DNA from: Chthoniobacterales bacterium
GTDB lineage: Bacteria; Verrucomicrobiota; Verrucomicrobiia; Chthoniobacterales; UBA10450
NCBI GenBank assembly: GCA_013820755.1
Contig: JACDHZ010000002.1
Span: 1 to 50,929, forward strand
Reading direction: 5' to 3'
Length of the DNA: 50,929 nucleotides
The translations under genes were made by a program, and so were the position numbers. A model generated the notes under the pieces. The model saw only the letters and a program-made list of their open reading frames with translations. It had not been told where the DNA came from and did not search any database. Positions 1-9,159 of the stretch are shown piece after piece. The number at the start of each line of letters is the position of its first letter. Position 1 is the first letter of the stretch.

Positions 1-295
1 CACGAGAGATATGCAGGCAGCCCATCCGCGACAGTGGTACAGATAATTTCCGGAACGTCGTACGGTGCAGCAGGTGCAGCCGCTCTCGAAGCTGCGCGAA
101 ACGTGCTTGCGTTGTCTTAAAAAACACGAGCGTCTCTCCTGCCTGCTCAAGCTTTCCTTCCCACCAGTAGATGGACTGCACGTCTGCACTGATGTTCGCG
201 CATGCGGCGAGACGTTCAGATACGAGTTGCTCTGCGACGCGGGAGGCCGTCCCGCGGTCGGGGAAGGTGCTGATCGCGATTACGACTCCCGACAT
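1..295 (-). pseudogene. cutA: CutA-like divalent-cation tolerance protein, partial and frameshifted
   Basis: The reverse strand read from the ATG at 295 gives MSGVVIAISTFPDRG, then LAACANI, then IYWWEGKLEQ followed by FFKTT. These are the landmark segments of the small trimeric CutA family, linked to copper and other divalent metal tolerance. At about codon 77 (bases 60-67) the frame fails: the expected segment (PYDVPEIICTTVADG) continues in another frame, as if one C were missing from a CACCCG run. The original frame stays open to the window edge, so no stop is seen, but the C-terminal third would be wrong. The last residues lie outside the window. The ATG follows the mnmA stop by 4 bases, so it is probably the third gene of mpg-mnmA-cutA. 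The family call is firm; whether the frameshift is biological or an assembly error is unknown. Confidence 0.8.
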
Positions 296-299
296 TCGT

Positions 300-1400
300 C
301 TAAGCGGGTGCGAGCGCCGTTTGACGGCAAATCCAGCCGCCGCCGAGTACTACATTGCCGTCGTAGAAGACTGCAGCCTGTCCCGGCGTCACCGCTTTCT
401 GCGGCTCATGCAATTCAATCCGGGCGCGATCGCCGGACAGCGGAAAGAGAGTCGCAGTGGTGCCAGGATGGCTGTAGCGAATTTTTACGGTCGCCTCAAT
501 AGGCTGTTCGGAACTGCCTCGGCTGATCCAATTAACCCGATCAATCTCAAATTCTTCTGATACGAGATCCTCAGCCGTGCCAACGATCACACTATTGGTC
601 TCGGGATCTATGTCGACGACATAACGCGGCTGTGCGGACCCTCCCGGTAGTCCTTTGCGCTGGCCGATGGTGAAGAGTTCGATCCCGCCATGGTCGCCAA
701 CAAAATTGCCGTCAACGTCGTAGATACCGCCTCCATGAAATGCAGTCGCGCCGAGGTGTGAGCGGAGGAATGCCTTGTAGTCATTGCCGGGGACGAAGCA
801 TATCTCCTGGCTGTCGAGTTTATCGGCAACCTTGAGTCCGAGCGTCCGAGCGATGTCACGGATCTGCGGCTTCGACATGGCGCCCAGCGGCGTCAAGGCG
901 CGGAGTAACTGCTTTTGGCGGAGACTGAATAGAAAATACGATTGGTCCTTGCGCGCATCAGCGCCTTTGCGCAGCACTGCCCGACCGCCGTGATGCTCGA
1001 TGATCGCGTAGTGGCCGGTGGCGATGAAGTCACAACCAAGCGCCTCCGCTTTCTGCCAGAGGTTCCCGAACTTTATTTTTTCGTTACACAACACGCATGG
1101 GTTCGGCGTGCGACCGGCTTGGTACTCACTTGAGAAATAGTCGATGACGAGACGCTCAAACTGCTCCGCCTCATCAACGATGTAATGCGGAATGCCTAAC
1201 GAATGCGCGACGTTCCGCGCGTCAGCAACAGCCTGTGGTCCGCAGCATTTGTCCTCCGCGCGGGAGATGCAATCCTGCGGCCACACCTTCATCGTCACAC
1301 CAACGACGTCATACCCCTGCTCCCGCAGCAGGTAACCGGCAACGCTGGAATCGACGCCACCGCTCATCCCGAGCAGCACTCGTGGTTTACTGGTGGACAT
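300..1400 (-). CDS. mnmA: tRNA-specific 2-thiouridylase MnmA
   Basis: This cytoplasmic enzyme adds sulfur to C2 of the wobble uridine in tRNA-Lys, -Glu and -Gln, using ATP and a persulfide relay. The N-terminus has the PP-loop ATP-pyrophosphatase motif SGGVDSS (about residues 13-19). The two cysteines expected for catalysis are in NPCVLCN (Cys105) and SQEICF (Cys201). The first site reads CxxC (Cys102 and Cys105) where E. coli has Asp-xx-Cys, a variant compatible with a three-cysteine iron-sulfur form (inference). An extra cysteine patch (DKCCGPQA) lies near residue 52. The open frame extends upstream to 1502, into mpg. I chose the ATG at 1400 because the PP-loop then sits at the usual distance and only 8 bases separate it from mpg. 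The resulting 366 residues match the family. Confidence 0.93.
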   Translation of the reverse strand: MSTSKPRVLLGMSGGVDSSVAGYLLREQGYDVVGVTMKVWPQDCISRAEDKCCGPQAVADARNVAHSLGIPHYIVDEAEQFERLVIDYFSSEYQAGRTPNPCVLCNEKIKFGNLWQKAEALGCDFIATGHYAIIEHHGGRAVLRKGADARKDQSYFLFSLRQKQLLRALTPLGAMSKPQIRDIARTLGLKVADKLDSQEICFVPGNDYKAFLRSHLGATAFHGGGIYDVDGNFVGDHGGIELFTIGQRKGLPGGSAQPRYVVDIDPETNSVIVGTAEDLVSEEFEIDRVNWISRGSSEQPIEATVKIRYSHPGTTATLFPLSGDRARIELHEPQKAVTPGQAAVFYDGNVVLGGGWICRQTALAPA

Positions 1401-1408
1401 GGCGACGC

Positions 1409-2014
1409 CTAACGTGCGCGCGCGTTCGAGGGAGTCAATCGATTGGCGGGAGGCTTGAACGGACGGCTTAGAAATTGGCTGTCCCGCAGCGTAAATCGCC
1501 ATGGCAGATCAGCCGAGCGCGTGATGCCGATTCGCGCATCAGCAAGCGCGTCGACGCCGCTTACTCCAGTGGCAAAGCCGTGCCTGCCATCAGCGCAGAG
1601 GTCGATTTCATGATGTCGCATGTCGATGCCGAGGGCCTGGGTGAGTTTGCCGGGTCCGGAACAGAGCTGTCGTGCGTCCTCCACACGACGGCGCGCTCGC
1701 ATGATTTCGATGCCCTGCGTCGGCTCGATTGCGCGGATGAGAATCAGCCCATCCCGCGGTCCGCCTTTCACGAGCACATTTAGCATCCAGTGAACGCCGT
1801 AATTCAGGTAAATGTATGCGGTGGCAGGTTTGTTCCGCAGGACGAACGCGCGCGTGCTCGGTCGGTTGAAGCAGTGACATGCTTCGTCGTTCTCAGTGAG
1901 ATACGCCTCTGTCTCGACGACAACGCCCGCGCATCCGCCCCAGATCAGCTGTGTTCCGACCAGCTCGCGCGCGCAATCGAGCGGATCCCTTTTGAAGAAG
2001 GAATGCTGCAGCAT
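1409..2014 (-). CDS. mpg: DNA-3-methyladenine glycosylase (AAG/MPG family)
   Basis: This is a base-excision repair glycosylase that removes alkylated purines such as 3-methyladenine. Family hallmarks are clear: GTQLIWGG, the catalytic-glutamate segment ETEAY (about residues 34-38), the YIYLNYGVHWMLNV strand, the RAIEP motif and GPGKLTQALGI near residue 130. The frame is open to 2107, but the extra N-terminal residues (proline- and arginine-rich) do not resemble the family. The ATG at 2014 gives about 201 residues, a normal bacterial size, and starts just before the FFKRDPLDCARELVG helix; no strong ribosome site supports either start. It is the first gene of an apparent mpg-mnmA-cutA operon and is divergent from the VOC gene across about 150 bases. 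Confidence 0.9.
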   Translation of the reverse strand: MLQHSFFKRDPLDCARELVGTQLIWGGCAGVVVETEAYLTENDEACHCFNRPSTRAFVLRNKPATAYIYLNYGVHWMLNVLVKGGPRDGLILIRAIEPTQGIEIMRARRRVEDARQLCSGPGKLTQALGIDMRHHEIDLCADGRHGFATGVSGVDALADARIGITRSADLPWRFTLRDSQFLSRPFKPPANRLTPSNARAR

Positions 2015-2166
2015 GCCATTAATAAAATGCACGTGCCAGCGCTCTGCCGGGCGAGAGCACACCGGCGGAGGCATCACCCACGCAAACGGTTCGATGCGTT
2101 CGCGCAACTCCGAATACGTCGCAAAGCGATCTTGTCGGCTGATGAAGCTGACGCAATGTTGCGGCC

Positions 2167-2568
2167 ATGTTGCATCTCGACGGCATCGACCATGTCGCTC
2201 TCAGCGTAGGCAACGTTGAGTATGCGGCGAACTGGTATGTGGAGGTTCTTGGTTTCGAACGCCGTTTCCAGGGAATGTGGGGCGGCGTTCCCGCGTTCGT
2301 CGGAAAAGGTGACACTGCGCTCGCTCTGTTTCCTGCTCGTACTGACGGCCGCGAGCAGAACGAGAAGCGCGCACCGGCGATTCGGATGCTACACCTGGCG
2401 TTCCGCGCCACGAGAGCTGATTTTCTTTCCGCGCAATCAGAACTGAAGCAGCGCGGAATTTCATTCCAGTTTCAGGACCACGAGATCTCCCATTCGATCT
2501 ACTTCAACGATCCTGATGGACACGAGCTGGAGATCACGACTTACGACGGGCTCGGCAGTAATTCGTAG
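2167..2568 (+). CDS. VOC (glyoxalase/bleomycin-resistance/dioxygenase) family protein
   Basis: A 133-residue single vicinal-oxygen-chelate domain. The first beta-alpha-beta-beta-beta module begins LDGIDHVALSV with putative metal ligand His9. The second carries His76 (MLHLAF) and the terminal DPDGHELEITTY with a candidate ligand Glu120 or Glu122. The layout fits a metal-dependent lyase or dioxygenase-like fold that acts as a dimer. The substrate cannot be told from sequence; the DPDGHxLE ending is shared by many uncharacterised glyoxalase-like proteins. It is divergent from mpg and convergent with secA, with a possible shared terminator between them. Confidence 0.85.
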   Translation: MLHLDGIDHVALSVGNVEYAANWYVEVLGFERRFQGMWGGVPAFVGKGDTALALFPARTDGREQNEKRAPAIRMLHLAFRATRADFLSAQSELKQRGISFQFQDHEISHSIYFNDPDGHELEITTYDGLGSNS

Positions 2569-2569
2569 C

Positions 2570-2603
2570 CCGACAGCTGTATTTCAGGGGTTTTGCTGTC
2601 AGG
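2570..2603. terminator. Candidate bidirectional terminator between VOC gene and secA
   Basis: GACAGC at 2572-2577 pairs with GCTGTC at 2595-2600 around a 17-base loop that contains GGGGTTTT. It lies between convergent stop codons and overlaps the last codon of secA. There is no clean U-tract on either strand, so this is a weak call. Confidence 0.3.
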
Positions 2604-5600
2604 CCGTCCGCCCGCAACAGTTTTTGTATTTTTTTCCGCTACCGCACGGGCACGGATCGTTCCGTCCGACCTTTGGCATTTCGCGACGCACCGGTGCAAG
2701 CTCGAGCTTTACCTCATCGCTGTCACCGTTGCCACCATCGACGCCATTAGCCGGCGCACCAACTCGCTCCGGCCGGCGGCGCGGGATCGGACCGGCTGTT
2801 GGGCCATTCGCCGTCGGTGCAGTCGGGGCGTGTTCGCGGAGCAGGAATTGCGGCAGCGTAGAGAGGAATGTTTCGAACGCCTGCAAGTTTGACGTGCTGC
2901 GGAAAAGATTGTGCAGCACCTCGTTTTTGATGTTCGACATCAACTCGGTGAACATGTCGAACGCTTCTGTCTTGTACTCGATGAGCGGATCTTTCTGGGC
3001 ATAGCTGCGGAGGTAAACGCCCTCGCGTAATGCGTCCATCGCGTAGAGATGTTCCTGCCAGAGGCGGTCGATCGCATTAAGAACGATGTACCGCTCGAGA
3101 CCCTTGACCGCACTTGGTTCCTCGTGGCTGGACTTCCGCTCGTAAGAGTTCTTGATCCGCTCGATCAAGAACTCTGCGTTCTCATCAACAGATCGCGTCT
3201 CAAACTGCGCCTTCTCAGCCGTAAGACCGAGCGGGAACGTGGTGTTCACCCAATTCAACAGGCCAGAGTAATTCGGCTCGTCGCCGCCACCGGTCGCAAG
3301 GTGCTCGCGCACCTTTGCCGGAACGGCTTCTTCGATTACTTCGTAGACCAGTTTTCGCGGATCTTCAGTGTCGATCGCATCATTACGGTAGGTGTAAACC
3401 ACCTCCCGCTGATTGTTCATGACATCGTCGAAATCGAGCGTGCGTTTGCGTTGAAGATAATTCCGCTGCTCGACTCGCTTCTGCGCCGTCTCGACCGACT
3501 TGTTCAACCAGGGGTGCTCAAGCTCCTGACCTTCCTCAAGCCCAAACCGCTCCATGATTTTCGTCATGCGATCGGCCGCGCCAAAGTTGCGCATAAGGTC
3601 ATCTTCGAAGCTGACGTAGAATCGCGAACCCCCAGGATCGCCCTGGCGCGCGCAACGCCCTCGCAGCTGCCGGTCGATGCGTCGCGATTCATGCCGTTCG
3701 GTTCCAATGACAAACAACCCGCCTTTGTCAGCGACACCGGGACCCAGCTTAATGTCCGTCCCGCGCCCGGCCATGTTCGTGGAAATCGTGACGGTTCCGG
3801 CCTGGCCGGCACGTTGCACGATCTCAGCTTCCTGGCGGTGATATTTCGCATTTAGCACGTTGTGCGGAATCTTCTCGCGCTTCAGCATCCGGCTGAGCAA
3901 CTCACTCGCCTCAACGCTCACAGTGCCGACCAGCACTGGCTGCGCCTTCGTGTGGCGATCCCGGATTTCATTGATCACCGCACTGTATTTCTCGCGGCGC
4001 GTTTTGTAGATGCGATCGTTCTCATCAAGGCGCGCGATGGGCCGATTTGTCGGCACCGCGTTCACGTCGAGTTTGTAGATGTCGTGGAATTCGGCCGCCT
4101 CTGTTTCGGCCGTTCCGGTCATACCGCCTAGTTTGTGATAGAGGCGGAAGTAATTCTGGATGGTGATTGTGGCGAGCGTCTGGGTCTCCCGGTCGATCTG
4201 CACACCTTCTTTCGCCTCAACTGCCTGATGCAAGCCATCGCTCCACCGGCGACCCGGCATCTTTCGGCCTGTGTATTCATCGACGATGACGACTTTGTTT
4301 TCCTCCACGACGTATTGCACGTCCTTCTCGAAGAGCGAGTAGGCGCGCAACAACTGCGAGATGTTGTGGATGCGCTCAGCCTGCGCGTCACAATGCTGCT
4401 GCCGATCCACTTTTAACCGTTCCTTCTCCTCATCCGAGAGGGTGCGGTTGAGATCGATGTCAGTGAATTCACTAATCAGGTCGGGCAGCACGAACGCCTC
4501 CGGCTCGTCCGGATTCAAAAACTCCCGCGCCTGCTCGGAGAGGTCCGATTCGTTAGACTTCTCGTCGATCGTGTAGAACAGCTCCTCCTTCAGCGCGAAG
4601 AGCTCTTCCTTTCGAGAATCCTGGTAGAACGAAAGCTCCGCTTTATCCATCGCGCGCCGCTTCTCGGGATCTTCCATCATTCGGAGGAGCGGCTTATTAC
4701 GCGGCTGACCGAGCTTCACCTTGAACATGAGCAGGCCAGCGGCTTCAACGTCGCCCTTTTCAAACGCGTCCTTCGCCTCGCTCGCGATCCGATTGCAAAG
4801 CATGTTCTGTTTGCGCACAAGCTGCTCCACCAGCGGCTTCCATTTGTCGTATTGATGCGTCGAAACAGTCGCGGGGCCACTGATGATTAACGGCGTGCGT
4901 GCCTCATCGATCAGGATCGAATCTACCTCGTCGACAATCGCGTAATTGTAGCCGCGCTGGACCTGCTGCTCGCGCGTAGTAGCCATCCCATTATCGCGCA
5001 GATAATCGAAGCCGAACTCTGAGTTCGTACCGTATGTAATGTCCATCGCGTACTGCTCACGACGGACATCGGGCGGTTCATCGTGCTGGATCACGCCACA
5101 CGTAAGACCAAGGAAGCTGTAGAGCTGTCCCATCCATTCCGCGTCGCGGCGGGCGAGGTAATCGTTCACCGTCACGAGGTGCGCACCGCGGCCAGTGAGC
5201 GCGTTGAGATAAAGCGGCAATGTCGCGACAAGCGTCTTGCCCTCGCCGGTGGCCATCTCAGCGATGCGCCCGCGATGCAATACCATCCCGCCGACCAGCT
5301 GCACGTCAAAGTGCACCATGTTCCAGGTCATCGGCTGATCGCAGACTGTGAACTCGCGCTTCTCCTCCGTCAGGCGGCGAGCTGCGTTCTTTACGACGGC
5401 GAACGCTTCCGGAAGAATCTCGTCCATTCGCGCCCATTGATCCGGCAGTTCTTCAATCGCGGCGAACTCCGCCTTCCATTGTGCGGTTTTCGCGCGCAGT
5501 TCGTCGTCAGAGAGCGACTTGAACTGCTCATCAAGTTCGTTGATGCGACGGACCGTCGGCATCATGCGCCTGATCTCGCGCTGATTTTTCGACCCGATTA

Positions 5601-5625
5601 CCTTCTTTAAAATCCAGCCAACCAT
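2599..5625 (-). CDS. secA: Protein translocase ATPase SecA
   Basis: SecA is the motor that drives preproteins through SecYEG at the inner membrane. The first nucleotide-binding domain has Walker A ATGEGKTL near residue 125 and the [15 protein letters not shown] motif near residue 235. The preprotein cross-linking and second motor domains follow ([30 protein letters not shown]). The C-terminus ends in the zinc-binding SEC-C motif [13 protein letters not shown]. At 1008 residues it is about 100 longer than E. coli SecA, mainly through insertions between the DEVD motif and about residue 420, rich in charged helices; long SecA proteins of this kind are common in Verrucomicrobiota and relatives. 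The frame is open to 5799, but I chose the ATG at 5625 ([11 protein letters not shown]), which matches the family N-terminus. It is divergent from ridA over 125 bases. Confidence 0.97.
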   Translation of the reverse strand: MVGWILKKVIGSKNQREIRRMMPTVRRINELDEQFKSLSDDELRAKTAQWKAEFAAIEELPDQWARMDEILPEAFAVVKNAARRLTEEKREFTVCDQPMTWNMVHFDVQLVGGMVLHRGRIAEMATGEGKTLVATLPLYLNALTGRGAHLVTVNDYLARRDAEWMGQLYSFLGLTCGVIQHDEPPDVRREQYAMDITYGTNSEFGFDYLRDNGMATTREQQVQRGYNYAIVDEVDSILIDEARTPLIISGPATVSTHQYDKWKPLVEQLVRKQNMLCNRIASEAKDAFEKGDVEAAGLLMFKVKLGQPRNKPLLRMMEDPEKRRAMDKAELSFYQDSRKEELFALKEELFYTIDEKSNESDLSEQAREFLNPDEPEAFVLPDLISEFTDIDLNRTLSDEEKERLKVDRQQHCDAQAERIHNISQLLRAYSLFEKDVQYVVEENKVVIVDEYTGRKMPGRRWSDGLHQAVEAKEGVQIDRETQTLATITIQNYFRLYHKLGGMTGTAETEAAEFHDIYKLDVNAVPTNRPIARLDENDRIYKTRREKYSAVINEIRDRHTKAQPVLVGTVSVEASELLSRMLKREKIPHNVLNAKYHRQEAEIVQRAGQAGTVTISTNMAGRGTDIKLGPGVADKGGLFVIGTERHESRRIDRQLRGRCARQGDPGGSRFYVSFEDDLMRNFGAADRMTKIMERFGLEEGQELEHPWLNKSVETAQKRVEQRNYLQRKRTLDFDDVMNNQREVVYTYRNDAIDTEDPRKLVYEVIEEAVPAKVREHLATGGGDEPNYSGLLNWVNTTFPLGLTAEKAQFETRSVDENAEFLIERIKNSYERKSSHEEPSAVKGLERYIVLNAIDRLWQEHLYAMDALREGVYLRSYAQKDPLIEYKTEAFDMFTELMSNIKNEVLHNLFRSTSNLQAFETFLSTLPQFLLREHAPTAPTANGPTAGPIPRRRPERVGAPANGVDGGNGDSDEVKLELAPVRREMPKVGRNDPCPCGSGKKYKNCCGRTA

Positions 5626-5750
5626 TGAGCCGTCACTATCGGCGAGTTTCGACCGGCTCGCAATCTGCCGCGCCGCGCCGCGCCCGCACCGGGCAGTCAC
5701 AGAATCGAGCGAGCGATTGTGCCCTCCGCGATTTCGGTTAGCCTCGCCCG

Positions 5751-6173
5751 ATGAAGAAGATTGTTTCGACGACAGAAGCGCCGGCAGCGGTTGGCCCATA
5801 CTCGCAAGCGGTGCGTGTCGGTCAGATGGTGTTCACGGCAGGTCAGATCCCGTTGAACCCACAGACCGGGCAGATCGTATCCGACGACATAGCCGAGCAA
5901 ACCCGGCAGGTGCTGAACAATCTGTCCGCAGTCTTGGACGCCGAGAACCTCACTGTCGATCATATCGTGAAGACCACTGTCTTCATGACCGATTTAGGAG
6001 AGTTCCAGACGATGAACGAGGTGTACGCAAGCTACTTTGGGGATCAGCCTCCCGCCCGTTCGACAGTGCAAGTCTCCGCGCTTCCAAGGGGCGCGCGTGT
6101 CGAGATCGACTGCATCGCAATTTCTGATCAGACGCCAGCGGGTAAGCAGCTCAGCGTAGACGTAGGCGAGTAA
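5751..6173 (+). CDS. ridA: RidA family reactive-intermediate deaminase
   Basis: RidA proteins hydrolyse reactive enamine/imine intermediates made by PLP enzymes and so protect central metabolism. The 140-residue protein shows the family core: [14 protein letters not shown], the [10 protein letters not shown] segment, and [21 protein letters not shown] with the key arginine (Arg103) and glutamate (Glu118) of the deaminase active site. About 15 residues at the C-terminus extend beyond the usual ending. It lies 14 bases upstream of pyrE and is probably cotranscribed with it. Confidence 0.93.
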   Translation: MKKIVSTTEAPAAVGPYSQAVRVGQMVFTAGQIPLNPQTGQIVSDDIAEQTRQVLNNLSAVLDAENLTVDHIVKTTVFMTDLGEFQTMNEVYASYFGDQPPARSTVQVSALPRGARVEIDCIAISDQTPAGKQLSVDVGE

Positions 6174-6187
6174 CCTCGGTCACGTCA

Positions 6188-6754
6188 ATGACCGAAGATC
6201 TACTCGCGCTGTTCCGTAAAACGGGGGCGCTGCTGGACGGTCACTTCATCCTGCGATCCGGACTGCACAGCCGTCAGTTTTTTCAGTGTGCGCTTCTTCT
6301 TCAGTACACCGACATCGCTGCTGAAGTGTGCGGACGGCTCGCCGAAAAGCTGCGTCACATCGAGTGCGATGCCGTCATCTCCCCTGCTCTTGGAGGAATA
6401 GTGGTAGGTCAGGAAGTCGGGCGTTCGTTACGCAAACGCCACATCTTCGCCGAAAAAGACGCGGGCGAATTGGTGTTGCGGCGAGGCTTCCAGATCGCGC
6501 ACGGTGAGCGGTTGGTTGTCGCTGAAGATGTCGTCACTCGCGGGGGTCGTGTGCAGGAAACAGTCGACATCGTGCGCAAGCACGGCGGACGCGTTGTGGC
6601 TGTAGGTGTGATCGTTGATCGTAGCGGCGGAAACCGGCCGGACTTCGGCTGCCCCTTCATCAGCCTCGCAGAGATGAATGTCGAAACATTCGAATCTCAC
6701 AACCTGCCGCCAGACCTGGCATCAACGGAAGGCGTAAAGCCGGGCAGCAAGTAA
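6188..6754 (+). CDS. pyrE: Orotate phosphoribosyltransferase
   Basis: PyrE transfers phosphoribose from PRPP to orotate, the fifth step of pyrimidine synthesis. The 188-residue protein has SGLHSRQFFQCA near residue 24, the ISPALGGIVVGQEV loop, the catalytic FAEKDAGELVLRRGF region and the PRPP-binding motif VVAEDVVTRGG (about residues 110-120). The partner enzyme PyrF is encoded 6 kb downstream on the same strand, so the two late UMP steps are near but not adjacent. It is convergent with the glycosyltransferase gene. Confidence 0.95.
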   Translation: MTEDLLALFRKTGALLDGHFILRSGLHSRQFFQCALLLQYTDIAAEVCGRLAEKLRHIECDAVISPALGGIVVGQEVGRSLRKRHIFAEKDAGELVLRRGFQIAHGERLVVAEDVVTRGGRVQETVDIVRKHGGRVVAVGVIVDRSGGNRPDFGCPFISLAEMNVETFESHNLPPDLASTEGVKPGSK

Positions 6755-6771
6755 TTGCCTGCGTGTCGTCG

Positions 6772-8379
6772 TCATCTACGCGCAATCTCTAGAAGGCGAT
6801 CTCTCATTTGACGCCCAATTGCGGTCGGTGCGAGCTGTTCGATTACGCGTGCACGACCTTTTTGCGCCTTCGCGGCTGCTATGTCGCGATCGAGCCAAAC
6901 TGAACGCATCAGCGCTGCGGCATGTTCTTCGGACGGCTCGGCCCACCATCCGCCGCATTGGTAGTTAGGTCCCCGGCTCTCTACTGGCACAATCGCGTAG
7001 TCGACGAGGAAGCTGTTTTCGGCATCCATGAAATCAAGGTTGCCAGAATACCCGGTGGCGATAACGGGTTTCCGAAGCGACATGGCTTCGGCCACGGTGA
7101 GACCGAACCCTTCAGACCGGTGCAGTGACACGTAGCAGTCGCACATCTCTACGAAACCCAGCGCTCGCTCCCGCGAAGCGACTTCGTTCACAAATACGAT
7201 GTTCGCGCCCTCCGCCTCAGCTGCGAGCTGCGCGGTCGCAGCTGGATCGAGTTCTCCGCGAACCAGCTTCAGGAGCAGAGTGACTTTCTGGTCTGGGGAG
7301 AAGGCGCGCCGGAACGCGCGGATCAAACCGAGCGGATTCTTACGCTCCAACTCGCTGCAGATGTCGAACATGAAGAGGAAAACGTAGTGGTCGTCTAAAA
7401 CCCCAATCTCTGATCGTCCGACCCGCTGCGGTTCTGCCATCACCATCGCGTGCGGCATAACGGCTATTGGCAGATCAAAACGGGTCCTCATTGTCTCGGC
7501 AACAAACGTGCTCGGTGTCCAAATCTCATCGAATAAGCCGTCGAAGCATGGCCACTCGGCGGGAAGTGAATCAAGTTCCCACGACCAATACGCGATGCGA
7601 TAAACGCCCGGCTTGCGGTATAAACCCGCGCGCACATAGGCCGTCTCTGTGTAAGGCACCGGCGCCATGATTAGTATCGATGTCGGGAAGGTTTCCCAGC
7701 CGAGCCAATCGCGTCGGGGAATCATCTGCGTCCTCATACCAACAGGCACATCCCTGCAGGAAAGGGCCACGCTTGCAGACTCCAACGCGGCTTTCGTAGC
7801 CAGCCCGCCTTGCTGGAGCCCAGAGGGATAACAGAAATGCGCCAGGAGATTTGCGCCGATCTCGCCGAAAACGGCCGTGGGAGGCGGACCGACAGGTAGC
7901 GCGTTTACCTTGCGCAATGCACGCCAGCCACGGAACTCTGCACCGAGGAACTCCAGGAAGGCCCGCTGCTCGGCCGCGCTTCCGATTGCGGGAAATCGCT
8001 CCTGCCATTGTGGCATGATCAGGTATGTGTCAGCTAGCGCTTCCGGCACATGCGCTGCAGTTGCGGCAAGGAAGGCGAGAACCTGCTCGTCACTGAAATC
8101 GTGTTGCGAGCGGCCTTGCTTCAGCAGCCATTTCGCCAGCCGTCGCTGCCCGATCGGTAACAGGCCGAGTGGATAGCGGGCCTGAAGGTCTGCGGATGCT
8201 AGGTAGAACTCGCGCACACGCCTGCCATCTGCCCGATGTCTCTGCGCCCACGCGCGCTCGAGCTCGCGTCCGCAGCTCTTCTCGAGTTCGCGCAGCGTTA
8301 CGCGATCATCGATATCAATGAACTCGGGCGCTGGAGAGCCAGCGTGTCGCCGGCCAAAAAATGGGAGGTTTATCAGCAT
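6772..8379 (-). CDS. Glycosyltransferase, GT4-like, with unassigned N-terminal region
   Basis: This 535-residue protein has a retaining GT-B fold in its C-terminal 330 residues. Visible segments include YWSWELDSLP, IWTPSTFVAETM, the nucleotide-sugar region FMFDICSELERKNPLGLIRA and the E-x7-E type motif RSEGFGLTVAEAM, then KPVIATGYSGNLDFM. This arrangement fits GT4 enzymes that add sugars to lipids, cell-surface glycans or proteins. The first 170 or so residues are helical and rich in arginine, with no family I recognise. It stands alone, convergent with pyrE and divergent from sdhC, so the acceptor cannot be inferred. No signal peptide or membrane helix is seen, so it is probably cytoplasmic. 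Confidence 0.85.
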   Translation of the reverse strand: MLINLPFFGRRHAGSPAPEFIDIDDRVTLRELEKSCGRELERAWAQRHRADGRRVREFYLASADLQARYPLGLLPIGQRRLAKWLLKQGRSQHDFSDEQVLAFLAATAAHVPEALADTYLIMPQWQERFPAIGSAAEQRAFLEFLGAEFRGWRALRKVNALPVGPPPTAVFGEIGANLLAHFCYPSGLQQGGLATKAALESASVALSCRDVPVGMRTQMIPRRDWLGWETFPTSILIMAPVPYTETAYVRAGLYRKPGVYRIAYWSWELDSLPAEWPCFDGLFDEIWTPSTFVAETMRTRFDLPIAVMPHAMVMAEPQRVGRSEIGVLDDHYVFLFMFDICSELERKNPLGLIRAFRRAFSPDQKVTLLLKLVRGELDPAATAQLAAEAEGANIVFVNEVASRERALGFVEMCDCYVSLHRSEGFGLTVAEAMSLRKPVIATGYSGNLDFMDAENSFLVDYAIVPVESRGPNYQCGGWWAEPSEEHAAALMRSVWLDRDIAAAKAQKGRARVIEQLAPTAIGRQMRDRLLEIARR

Positions 8380-8463
8380 CGCGCGACAACTTTGGCCGTC
8401 AGCTTGACTCGTGCTGTCCCTTCACGTTTCGTGAGCTGACGCAGCCGACTGTCACATTCAGAC

Positions 8464-9159
8464 GTGAATCATCTCTCCGCCTTCACTCGTTCGTCAATCG
8501 GGAGAAAGATCATGGTCGCCGTCACAGGCCTTGTGCTACTTGGCTTCGTGATCGGTCATCTGCTCGGGAACCTGCAGATTTTCCTGGGTCCTGACTGGAT
8601 CAATTCTTACGCAGAACATCTCCGCGATCTTGGACCGCTGCTCTGGTTCGTTCGCGCATTTCTCCTCGTGAATGTGGTCGCGCACATCTACTACACCATC
8701 CGTTTGACGATCGACAACCGGCGCGCACGTCCCAACGCGTACGCGCAGAAGGACTACGTGAAGGCGTCCTTCGCGTCGCGCTACATGTGGCTAAGCGGTC
8801 TCGTGGTGCTTGCGTTCATTATCTACCACCTCGCCCACTTTACTCTGGTGGTAGCCGATCCACGGCTGGCGACGCTCAAATTGGATGCGCTTCAACGGCA
8901 CGACGTTTATTCCATGATGGTCTACGGGTTTCGGAATGTGATCGTCTCCGCCTTTTACGTTCTCGCGATGTTTCTTCTCATGCTCCATTTGACCCACGGT
9001 GCCTCGAGTTTCTTTCAGTCGTTAGGTTGGAACGATAAGACGATGACGCCGCACCTTGCTCGGTGGGGTCGCGTTTTCGCGTGGCTGATCTTCATCGGCT
9101 ATGTGTCGATCCCGTTGGCTGTTTTGCTCGGCCTGGTGCAACCGGCACAGCCATTATGA
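8464..9159 (+). CDS. sdhC: Succinate dehydrogenase cytochrome b subunit (b558 family)
   Basis: This is the membrane anchor of complex II. The 231-residue protein has five predicted transmembrane helices, and the expected haem-binding histidines lie within them (GHLLGN in helix 1, VAHIYY in helix 2, IYHLAHF in helix 3, LHLTHG in helix 4). This is the one-subunit, two-haem B-type anchor typical of Bacillus, Bacteroidetes and Verrucomicrobia rather than the SdhC/SdhD pair of Proteobacteria. The stop overlaps the sdhA start (ATGA). The 84-base gap to the divergent glycosyltransferase probably holds the operon promoter. Confidence 0.95.
   Translation: MNHLSAFTRSSIGRKIMVAVTGLVLLGFVIGHLLGNLQIFLGPDWINSYAEHLRDLGPLLWFVRAFLLVNVVAHIYYTIRLTIDNRRARPNAYAQKDYVKASFASRYMWLSGLVVLAFIIYHLAHFTLVVADPRLATLKLDALQRHDVYSMMVYGFRNVIVSAFYVLAMFLLMLHLTHGASSFFQSLGWNDKTMTPHLARWGRVFAWLIFIGYVSIPLAVLLGLVQPAQPL

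Noticed and set aside
3049-3855. Plus-strand open frame of 268 codons inside secA
   Set aside because: It is antisense to the second motor domain of SecA and shows no recognisable domain.
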